A stretch of 64,000 bases of DNA from Atrichornis clamosus (Eukaryota > Chordata > Aves > Passeriformes > Menuridae): the NCBI GenBank assembly GCA_013400975.1, contig WBMZ01008626.1:1-64000 (forward strand). The letters run 5' to 3'. The position numbers were made by a program, and so were the translations under genes. Each line of letters opens with the position of its first letter. The first letter of the stretch is position 1. Shown here in pieces: positions 38,105 through 50,100 of the stretch. The notes below the pieces were generated by a model. It was not told where the DNA came from, did no database searches, and saw only the letters and a list, made by a program, of their open reading frames with translations.

Positions 38105-41100
38105 GTGAGTGCCCTCGCCGAAAGGTGCCACTGATGCCGCGGAGCCGCCGGTCCCTCTTTGCGTCTTTCTGGGGCGGGGTGTCGCCGCGGAAAGGGGCTG
38201 GAACAGTGTGGCAGGGGAAGGCGCATCTCCCCGCGAGCCCCCTCTCCCTGAAAAATACGTGCGGCTCCTTCCCCCTCCCCCCTTATCAAAACGGGGACAA
38301 TTAGACAACATCCCGTGCATAGTGGCAGATCCCAATTTATCTAATGTGTATTGCAATGAGTTTCGTTATGCCTTATCTATTTTTTGATTGGGTTGTTTAG
38401 GCTGGGAAGTTGCGTCCCGCAGGCAGCACGGTTGCGGGTTGTCTCGCCGAGGTGTTACCCAGGGTGAGTTGGTTTTTGCAGAGTCTCATGTTTTTTTCTA
38501 CATTCCTTCTCTTTTGAACCTACTACTTTTTTTCTAATGTTAGGTTTTGTCACATGAAACTATAAAGACTAGCTGGCAGGATTGAAAAACACTTCTGGCA
38601 GTTCTTTTTCATTCCAGATGTTTCACAAAAGTCACCGTACTTGCTTAATTGGGACAAAATAGAATTGTTTTAGACAGTTTTTTCATCTGGTAATACAATT
38701 AGAGTAGTTATTAGGAATTATTATTGCTTCTGATGGAGATCTTTTGATACAAGGATGCCCCTCAGAATTGTGATTCCCCCTGGCCCTTCCCCATGCCCCT
38801 GAAGAGTCAGAGGCTACTGAGACACAAATGGATCCTGGAAATAGCATCTCTTCCTCTAAATGATATTTAACCACCCCCTGTCAACACTGTGGTTTAAATA
38901 ATTTCCAGAATTGCTTCATTGATGGTGGAGTTGTTGTGAATCAGGTTACAAGTTTCTGAAACATAGGTTCTGAAACACCTGTAACATCTAGTTTTCATCT
39001 CGAACATGTGTAGTATCTGTTACCCAATTAAAGATGGGAACTGTTGAAACTTAGCAATGCTGATTTGATAAAATTTAGTCTGGGTTATGTTGACCTTATG
39101 CTCACAGTATCAGCATCTGCACGAGCGCATGCATGTGTTACAGTCCTAAAGCATCCTCATATTTTCTTCTTACCTCTGGAATCACACTGAAGTGTCTGCA
39201 GTACATTTTCTTTTCATTAATGTTTTGTGAATATCTGGTGTAATATTGTTTTTACTTTGCCTTACATATAGCCCGTAACTCCAACTATTGTACGAAAGTT
39301 TCGAAATACAACAGATCCAGCTCCTGGTGCTAAAATAATATTCTACGGCACTGCAGATGATCCGGACATTGCAACTCACTTGACACATGGCATAAAGACA
39401 TGTTCCAAACTCAATGTAAGAATGTGACCCTTTACTTTTGTTTAAGAATGAACCTCTTAAGAGTGTTCTTAATAAAAGCAATTGATTTCCTCATCATCAG
39501 GGATAAAGGTACATAGCTGAGTTATATATAGTGCAGCATTTCACAGCTGTTGTGAATTACCTGAGTTCTGAGCTCAAATTGTGGGATTTATTTAGCATTA
39601 TTGAAATTGGGAAATAGTTGAAGTTCAGTGACTGTTACCACTGACAACTTCTGTGTGACTACTGAATTACTAATTTCACTTGAAGATTTAAGTTAAAGAA
39701 CAGTTTTCTACCTGCAAATTTTGCTGCTTGCTTCTTCCAGATTACAGAGATAAAACCTGTTGAGCTCTTAGCAAGAGAGCTATTATCTGAGAATGTGCTG
39801 ATAGTGTGGTGTAATTATTATGGTTTTTTCCTTACCTTTGAGTTGAAACTCAACTTTGAGTTGATTTTGTTATCTACAAAAGTGATGGTTTGGATATAGC
39901 TGACTATTTTGTATGTATTCTTTAGAAATTATTTTTGTGATCTGTAATCAAACAACTGAAGAGATTATTGGTAGTTTTATCGCATAGTTAGTGTTCATAT
40001 ATCTAAAAATAATGGTTATGTTATTAAAGTGGACTTTTATGAAGGAAGTAAGTCCTAGAGGATGTTGAGTAGGACATTTATAAAGCATATCCAGAATGAA
40101 AGACAACCAGATTTTGGCTTCCCTCCTCAGAAGTTTTATGTTGAATGGATTGATCTGTTTAGCCTGTACTACCTGGTGAAGATTTTGCCTTATTAATTAA
40201 ATATTAACTGGAGAAAGAGTTGGAACCCTAGTGAGTTTGCTAAGCATGGGTTTGGATCAATTGTATTTGCTACAATTTTTTCAATATTTCTTTAAATAAT
40301 GTTGAATGAGAGTCTAATAATAAGCCTTCTCTAGAGTCCCCATTACTTTGATGGATAGCCTGAAAAATTAAATCACTAAAGTTTTGGTCATATTATAATT
40401 TGACTATAGTTTCTAATATGTGCTAAGAAAAGAAAGGTTGCAGTCAGAAAATATATACATTAATAAGTGGGAAACCTCGCATAAAAATAGAAAGTTCTGT
40501 CTCACAATAACTATTTTATTTAGCTGGAAATTTAGCATAGCATTGATTGTTCGTGGTCTTCTTTCAAGATCTAGTTTTGATTTGCAACTTGGTGGATAAA
40601 ATTATGTCGGTGTAACCATGTAAAATCTAATTAGAGTACGTATGAGCAAACTTTTGTTTGTGTGAGTAGTCATAGTGATGTGTGAATGATTGAAGTTTGC
40701 TGGTTTTCCTGCCTTTGTTGTTGTTTGTGATGTCTCCAGGTAGCTTCATTGATAAGTCCAATTCCTAAAACTAATTTTCAAGAAAAGATGCAGGACATGA
40801 AAGAAGCAATTTACTCCAGTAATCGTGAAGCACCTTTGGGTAGAACACATGATCAATCTTCTATGTTACCTGAGGGCTTGGATGTAATTAATACTACATT
40901 TGGAATAAAAATCATCAAAGGTAGGAAAATTTACTATTAAAACATATTTCTTGTAAATACAAGATAATCTGCAATTTAGTATCCAGCACACGCTCTATGA
41001 TTCCAACAATTCCATCTTAACAGAAGAGTTAGTATATAACAATCATTGAATGGCCTAAAAATTTTTTGGTTACAATGAAGAAACAAGCAACTAAGAACAT

Positions 41101-44100
41101 ATGGTAACTGGCAGGGCTTTTGGCTCTGTGCCTGATCTGTCTTTATAGATTCCATGGAGAACTGTTTAGGTAGCTGTCAACTTACCTTCCTTTTCTCAAC
41201 AATTCTAATAGGTCTAATGAATGAAACTTCCTTGACTTGTGTATCTTTTCTCCATAGATGGGAGAAATTCACATATGTGTTGCCCATGTAGCTTTCTTGC
41301 AAAAGTTATGTTCATCTCAGTTTCTGTGATTTTCTCCCTAGTCCTGTGTCATTATGTTATTAGATTGACTATAGATTGACTAGAAATGTGGTATGAAGTA
41401 TCATTTTTCCACAGTATTAGCAACTTCTCTAATAAGGACTAAGCAAACAAAACACCCACCTCCCTTGCCTCCCCCAACCACACATTATTTATTTGTTTCC
41501 AGATTTGTCAGCTGGAGAAGTTGTAAATCCACCAAAAACCTTTGAGGAAGTGGATAAAGAAGCGAGAGAAGGACATGATTTGTATGTTGTGTCGCATGAG
41601 GATTATGATGTGGGTAAGTTCCAAGGCTGATAAGAAACCTTATAAAAAGTTCCTCTATGTGTGTTCAACTGTATGCTATTTTTTGAGATGTAAACTGCTA
41701 ATTTTTACCACTGTATTAATACAATGTATTTTTAAAAGTATTTATGATAAAAAGCCTAGGCAACTGAGAGAGCATGTTCTTAGTTTCTAGAACTGTCAAT
41801 CTCTTCGTGATGGGCATTTTAAACAGTATAAGAACTTAATGAAGGAATTGGAAGCCTGATTTCTTTTGGATGGTGTTTGAAAAGCAGAATATTTCCGGGA
41901 AACTAGAAACTCATAGATGCCCTGGTTGCTTACTGAATTTGGCATCGTGTATGCCACTGAAAGAAATCTCAACCTTAAAGTTGCAGACTGTTAGCCCAAC
42001 CCATTCCTGTACTTTCTCCTCTAGTTCCTCTCTTTCGTTAGGATCCAAACAGAATTTCAGAGCAGACAGACTTTCTGGTGAGCAGCTCAACATTAAGCTC
42101 TGATTACAAAGAATTTCAGGCTGCTGAGTGGCTCTCTGGAATGCAGGTTCCTCAGCCTCCAGCATCCTGCCTCTGGGTCTATCCCAGAGCCACTGTCTCT
42201 GCCCTTCCAGTGGGCTGTGCCTGCACTGCTTCAGACTCTGGGGCCTGTACTTGTGTGATGTGGTCTGCCCAGAGATGGTTACCCTATATTTCACCTGTCT
42301 GCACAGGAACAGAGTGAGAAATAGCACTCTAAAATGCAGTACATCTATTACTTTTGCAGCCACTTCCATTTTTCCCAGTTTCATGACTTTCACTTAGGCT
42401 GACAGTTACACAGATGTGAAATTATTGTACTTTGTTGTCTCACTGAGAAATTCTACTACAAATCGTAATTAGTATAAATTGGCCAAACTTGTAATTTTAT
42501 TTCCCCTCTTCCCTGTCTTTCTTGGATGTTTTGGTGGAATTATTCATTATCTGTTTCTGTCTCCTTTGTAACTTCCATGCACCAGATGGAGAGGCCAACC
42601 AGAAACAGACAGACAGAAGAAAAAAGTCAACTATGTGCCCCAGCAATAACATAAAAATTCCATGCTGCCATACAGCCAGATGAAGCCCTTATTAGAAAAC
42701 ATGCAGTGAATAATATTTTCAAAAGTTCTAATTACCATTCTTTTTAAAAGGTGATTAAAAAGATCTTGAAGAAAAAGAATTACAGGGTTTTTCTGTGACA
42801 AAAAGACATAGCAGGAGTATATCTGAAAATGCAGCACCTCAAAAACACTTTGGCATTTTTTAAAAACAAACAGTAAATCAAATGGTACACGTCTCCACTC
42901 AGATATAGACATTATAAAGCAGTTTGTTTGCATGACCCTCACCACTTAGGCTACATGGTTTCATTTATTCTGTTGGACTTGTGTTTAATCAGATATAAAA
43001 GGACATCCAACTATTTTACCACTGAAGCAGTTTTTGCTTTTTATTTTGCCTTTTATCTTCACTTTTGACAATGAGATTATTCTTAACTACTCAATAAACA
43101 TGGGGAATGCAAATTTTTTATCTCTAATTGAACAGGTTTGGTAGTTATTTGCTGTTGTTTCTTCATTGTTTTGTCTTAAGAATGACGATACTGGGTACAT
43201 TTTTCTTCCTGAGGTGTTTTACACAGGTTCAAATGCTTATTTGTTCTGCAGGGGAAGCAATCAATAGGAAGTATAACTCACACTTCAACAAGTCTTTTGT
43301 TTATGGAATGGAAACCCCTCACTTTGAAGATGGGCGAAATACAGCCAAGTCTTTAGATTGGGTCTTTGATCTGGAAGCGTAAGTTGCAATGAGTTAACTA
43401 GTTCATTAATGGAATGAATTATCAAGAAGAGTGAGTCTTCATATTTGAAGAAAACTGTACATCTCACAGTCCTATCCTTAGCTGTATTGAACTGGATAGA
43501 AGATGGAAGGTGTGATTTTAAGAACAATTTACCCAAATTACTTTTACCATATAAAAGCACTTGGCATGTCTTAAACATTACGTAAAGCCCTCGGTTTTAA
43601 ATAATAAGAACTTTTAATTACTAAGTTTGTGTTTGTGTCTTGCAGAGGAGTTGCTGTTTTCTTTTAATATGTAATAATACTTTAAAATGTTATTGAAAAA
43701 ATCTTGAATTTTTTAAACAAATATGTGTAGGAGTTATTTTTATGATTTACAGGAAGAGAGCAGCAAACATTGTATCAAAACGAAGTGATGATTTCAAGGA
43801 AAAATATCAGCCTCAGATTGGAAAAGTGTTTGATCCGTAAGTAAGCCAAGACACCTTCCAAGCACAAAATTCACTCATGTTTGCCATTTCTCCAATACCA
43901 TTTTTTTATCTTGGGTGAAAAATATAACTGTGTGCTCAATGCTTCCAGTGCAACACTCATTTAACAGAAAGGGACCTTCTACTTGCCCTAATTAGGCTGG
44001 TAACGACACAAGTTACTACTGAGGGCTGTACTGTGTCTATGTAGTGAAGTTAGATCTTATTGATTAAATGGTCTGTGTCTGAATTGACCACATTTATATT

Positions 44101-47100
44101 AAGCAAATTACAAGCACACTTTTAAGGCGTTTTTTCCAGCCCCTGTATTTTACAGTTAGGAAGGCTTGAAAGAATTGAAACATCTCACGTAATGTTTTGG
44201 GGTTTGACCATCTTACTCTGACACTGTTTTTGGTCATCTTTGTTACATCACTTGTAATCTCACTTCATACTTCCTTGGGAAAGGATATGGAATTAAATTG
44301 TATTGTTATCTAGCAGCATTTACCAATCTCAGTTAAATCATCAGAATGCTTTATAAATCTCAGTCAGTGGAACAGTTTAGTAATTTTACAGAACAGTGCC
44401 TAAGTGCTATAGAAGTCCTAAAGTACAGCGGGGTTAGGATCCAGGTGTGCTTCAAATCTAGGGATTCTGTATGTATACAAAGAAAGGCTGTCTTTGCAGA
44501 TCCTCTAGATTTCTGCAAAATTGCATCTGAAGGCTCACTAACAGCATCACTGACTTTGGTAGCAAAAGTTAACTTTAAACTCGAGATCCCAGGATTAAGT
44601 TAATCTGGAGAACTGTGCTCATAGATTCATGCAAGGCATGAACATAAATATGAGTCAATTTCTCTTCTACCCTTCACTGTATCCCAGCTTACTGTGGGAT
44701 AGACCTGGAGCATGAGAAACATGAGGCAGTGTGATCAGTCAGGGATAGGTTTCAGCTTGCACTAAAATTACAAGACAGATACAGGCTAATTTAATCATAT
44801 TTAGTGAATTTTACTCCATCCACATCCTATATGTGATAGGAAAATGATAAAAGAAAAATGCACGTAGTAGTTTTTAGATGATGGTATTTCCATTTCCATG
44901 TGGGTTTTTTTGTTTGTTTTGTGCTTTAGAACAAAGCACTGATTATCTTTTCCATTTTAATGGGGATTTTTGATTCAGGTAACAGTTTTAGTTATTTAAT
45001 TATTAAAAATAAAATGAGCATTACATCTTTTTGAAATTAAAAAATTAAATTAAAAGTTCTTTAATGTCATAAACAGCATCTTCAATTTCTGGTAAATAAA
45101 AATGGACCAAATTTTCCAGATAGAGATGAGTTTGGTTGCTTTTTTTGGTAGACAGAAAGCTGCATGTGGAAAAACAGAGATGTGATTCAATTCTTTCACT
45201 TTAGCCAAAAGTAGTTTATTTGGAGACATTTCAATTGGAGATCTTGTCCTAAATATTGCTGTATATATGGCCTATATATTTGACCTTTGTTATAATGACT
45301 TTGCTCGTACATGTCAATCATTGTCTTAGGGAAAATAATAGCATAGAATGCTTTTCCTTTTAATGAGCATGAATGTTCAAAAAGTTAATGTTTACATTTG
45401 GCTGTGTTACATTACAAACAGCAAATGTTCTAATCGGCTTTGCAAGGGATGTTTTTCTGGATTGGTAACTTTGAAACAAAGTCCTGATAAGCAAACATCA
45501 GGTGAATAATGTGTATCATCCCTAATTATATAACAGATTATCACCTTTTTTTTAATAGTAGCAGAGGTTTTATTTTGGCTGTAAATAAACTGTTTGACAA
45601 TTAACAGAAAATGTCCTTATTGACAGTATAGCAGAAACAATGAATGTTCCCCCAGACCATACATTTGGATTGATAATCCCTCCAGATGAATATGGTAAGT
45701 TCAAGGGCAGAATCAAATGTTGCTGATGAAACTATGCCGAAGTAATTACTGTTGGTTGTGTATAAAGTTTTCCTAAAATCTTAGATGCAAGGTACAAAAA
45801 CTTGTTGTCAGTAAATTTTTGGAATGAAAACTTGAGAAGACTTGAAGTTGCTAGTGGGGAAAAAATAAATGTCAGAAATAAAGCAACTTTAGGTTTGGGA
45901 TTATCACGTTGGTTTTTTTTTTTTTTAAAGCCTTTGTATCTGAATGTAATAAAATGGGAAATGCCAGAAAACCCTTATTAACATCAAAGTGACAAATTAA
46001 AATAGCTATTTAAATCAAGTATGCATCTTCCCTCTCAATGATTTTTCCAGCACCTCTCTAAAAAGAGTAGAAGTAACAAGCAATAGTTAAGAAGAATAAA
46101 TATTTAAAGGTTGCAAGGAGACAGGAAGCAGAGTAAAAAAAAAAAACTAACAAAGCAATTAATTTTCATTATGACAAAATTTTGAAAACTAGTCAACCCA
46201 AATACTCAGTGTTGGGCTTGATGATGTTTTAACGTTGTATTTATTAACTAGAGAATACAGTCAGTAATTGTGAAGCAAAAAAATGAAGTGGATCAAAGTT
46301 ATTCAGTTAATCTAGGCCAGAGAAAGCTTGTTCGAAGAGTACATAAGCTTTTATACATGCTTCACTATGTAGTGTAAAAATTAAATATTTTAAACGTGTA
46401 GGTATGATTGTACTACAAGAAAGAGCAGAAGGAACTGAACAAAAGAATTCATTATTAGCAAGTAGAAAATAATGCATGTACTTTGCTGTTAGAAGGGGAT
46501 TAGGTGAGCTACTCATGTTTGTTACTGAACTCTGAATTAACTTCTTGCCCTCTAGAAAGGGACCTCTGTGTTTTGGGGGTTTGAGTGAAGATTGTAGCTC
46601 AGTGTGCCAAAGTCTTTAAAAATACGAATAAAGTAAGGATACATAAAATTTGAGAACAGTAACATTAAAAGAGTACATTGTGTTTCTAGAAACAAATGAT
46701 ACATAATTATCCAAAATTTTGCATTGGCACTCATAAGTATCTGGAACATGACAGACTGGAAGTGGTGGATTAAGAATATATGTTCTTTTTTGCTCAATTA
46801 TCTGAACACTGAATGGTTCCTACTGCTATCGGAAGCTTTTGGAAGCAGTGGATAGATTTGTGAATCTACATGATGATGTTTCAAAATGTTTGATATTAAC
46901 CGTATGTGAGTAGGGAAATAATTATATGGACTGTTTGATCTTGTAATGAAATGGCCATACCAGGTGTTCAGCACTGCTGAAAATTGGCATCTTGAAACTG
47001 AAATTCTTCTTTTCCCTAAGAATGCAAGCCTTTTTTAAAAAAAATTTTATTTTAATGTCATCTTTCTGTATATGCACAGCTAATCGAGGAATTGTTAATT

Positions 47101-50100
47101 TTTATAGGAGTTCGTGGTCTGCTTCGTGTCCAGGTTCCATGTGAGTTCCTCTGTGGGAAGGACAGAGAAAGAGCTATCTTGACTGCAGTTCGGCAAAGTT
47201 TGAAGAACGCTAACTATGAGAATTTTGATGTGTTACTAGAAGCATTTAGATATTTTGATAAGGTTAGTGCTCTGAAAAAGTATAAATGTAAAGGAATCTG
47301 CAACAGTACTATTCCTGTGCTGTAGAGATACAGACGTGAAGAAACATAAGCATAGCAAGGTAAATATAGATGAAGACTATAACTTTATAGTTATTGTATG
47401 TTTCATCTACTGTGACATGCTATGGAATTAAACACAATAGTATTTGGAGCTTTTCGTAATAGTATTTGAAATACCCAGGTTAGAGAAAACAAGGGACGTG
47501 CAAGCAGGAGTAATCATAGCAATTTTTGCACTTCAAAATTTGGCATTTCTTCATAAAGGGAAAACAGTGGAAGGGATTATGTTCATATTTTCTTCTGAGC
47601 TGTACTTTTTGACTGAATTGCCAAGCATCAGAATTTCAGATCTTTTCTTCTCTCTGGAAAAAAAATTTGACATTTTATATGTAACATTAATTGTAATGTA
47701 TACAGAATGATTGATGTCTTACTTTCGAAGACATCTTGGCTTTTCCTCAACATTTGTGATTAGATTGTTATCTTGTCACAATACCCTGTCACACCTTTAC
47801 TCTCAAGTCACTGTATAATTTAAGTTGAAAATTACTTTTTGACACTTATATTCAGATTTCTAATTTCTAAATTACTTAGGGTTTATTTTTATAGTCAGCA
47901 ATGTTACTCTTCTTGAAATGGTGTGTCTGATGCTATTTGTGTATATATATATATATATCTGTATAAACACGTTTGTGTGTTCCTTTTGGTGGAGCTATTT
48001 CATGATGGCTGTTAGAGAATCATAGAATATAACAACCATTTTATTTTATTTTTAATAGAATGGTGATGGAACAATACACAAGGATAACCTGCGAAAGATC
48101 TGTTTTCAGCTTAATCTGAATCTAGATGATGAGCTCCTGGATTCCTTATTTGACTGTTGTGATTTGGATAAAGATGGTGTGATTAATTACCTGGAGTTTG
48201 CAAACTTTCTAAACTGGAGAGATAAAATGGCTGTTAAAGAGTTTGAAGAAAAAATAATTAGAAAAGGTAGATGCCTTATTACTGGGAAACGGTGGGGATG
48301 ATCTGGTGCTTAGAACAGCTGTTGAAAGGACATTGCTGTTGTTAACTGAGTGCTCCTTTAGAAGGGTAGGATTTAGAATTCTTGCTAACCACCAGCAGAG
48401 CCTCAGGTACAAATGTGTTTCAGAATCCTGGAGTTCCATGTTGCATGCTGAGATTGTCACTGGGAAGTGTCCTTAATACTATAGATCAAGAGAAAATAAA
48501 AATCTCTTAGAAGCATTATCAGAAGTGCAGATGAATTACGTTACCTACTTTATAGTTCTTCAAGCAATGTCTTTTACCTCTTAGTCCTATGTGTTGATAA
48601 TATATCTTGGCTGTACCATAACTTTTGTTTATAGGGAAAGAATTAGATGCCTATCTTGTTCCTGAAGACACAAAGAAAGACGATGAAGCAGTGCTGAAGC
48701 AGAAAGATCTCGTGTTAAAAGAACAAGGAAGCTCAGAAGAGACACCAACACCGCTGACAAGATCAACAGACCATGTGTTTGCAAGTTATCAAACAACGTC
48801 TTCTCAGTATAATGCTGTAGTAGGTGGTATCCCAGCATCCTGTAAGTATAGTGGACTCTGCTGCTCACTTCTGGGCATTATTTAAGACAAAATCAGGAGC
48901 AAAGTTAAAAAGTATTACTACAGGTTATACTAATGTCCAACAGTGAATTAGTGTATCTAAGATGAGTTTATTTAAGATTGTGGCTTGGAAATTGGAAGGG
49001 ATGGTCTATTCGAAACATTGAAGTTCATCTAGAAGTCTTCGAGCAATTATGCTCGTAATTTTGGGAGAACCATGTCTTCTTGGAATTCCCTAAAATACTT
49101 TCACCTGGAAATACTAGATAATTATAGTATGTAATATTACTGCAGGATTCCCTGTTTTCATGCTTCATGATGTAGCTGAAGCCAGGATTTCTAAAAATAT
49201 GGAAAAAGATAAGAGGAAGAAAATTATGTAACTTCTAATTGGACCTATGTCAGTCAAAGCATCACATTTCTTATTTCATGCGAAATCTTTCCATGCTGCC
49301 TGTTGATTGATTTTCACAGGTTATCCATTGTGTGGTGTTCCAACTATTCGTTCAGATATTCCTGCTCCCCGAATTCGCCGCCTCAGTGACACAACTAATT
49401 ATGGTGACCAGGGCAGTGGTTTTGCAATATTGTTCCCTTCTGTCTTCGGTCAGAAGGGAGTGTATGAAAGAGATCTTTTTAAAAAGAGACCAAAGGCAGA
49501 GGTATAGTGAATTTCTTAAAAATATTTTTCCAAGATAATTGTTCTGCTAGCCATGTGAGAGTGGAAAGTCATATTATCGAATAAACAGGTTATAAAATTA
49601 ATTGTTGCAACATCACCACCTTGCTTTTCTTACATCTGTTCAATATCTGAGAAATACATCTTCACATTCATTAAATTATTCATAAAGATAGTAGATATTA
49701 ATTTTATTGAGATCCAACATATTCAAATTTCTGAGCAAGGTCTCAAGCAGCATGGTTTAATGGTAAAGTTAGCCCTGCTTTGATTGTGTTGTTGGATGGA
49801 TGATCTCCAGAGATCTCTTTCAACGTAAGTTATTCTGTGATTCCATGAGATGTCTTAAAAAGCCCCACAAGAAGATTTTTACAGATTTTTTTGTAATTTC
49901 TATTACAGAGGTATGTTTAGTGGAAAATGTTACCAAAAATGTCTCTCCTCAGACAAACTTAGCAGGTTTTGGTAATGACAAAGTCAGCAAACCCCTTGAA
50001 TGTACCTTTTAAGTGCTCTTGAATGTACCTTTTAAGTGCTCTGCTGAGTCACAGTTGTAGGCTCAGACCTACAAAGGATTTGTACAGTGCTAGAGGACAT

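Larger units (their letters stand above)
37790..38270. promoter_or_regulatory. EFHB: EFHB CpG island and promoter
   Basis: GC-rich block covering the 50-bp minisatellite, the 5' UTR, EFHB exon 1 and the start of intron 1. GTTACC followed five bases later by GGCAAG (38010-38026), just ahead of the start codon, resembles an over-spaced RFX X-box, the usual site in ciliary gene promoters. No TATA box is evident. Confidence 0.75.

Noticed and set aside
37727..38356. Minus-strand open frames of 176 and 209 residues with repeated motifs
   Set aside because: They are antisense readings of the 50-bp minisatellite and the EFHB island, and their repetition comes from the DNA repeat.
48014..48028. Possible antisense CR1 tail near the EFHB exon 9 acceptor
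   Set aside because: Only about 15 bases resemble the CR1 end, too short to separate from chance.
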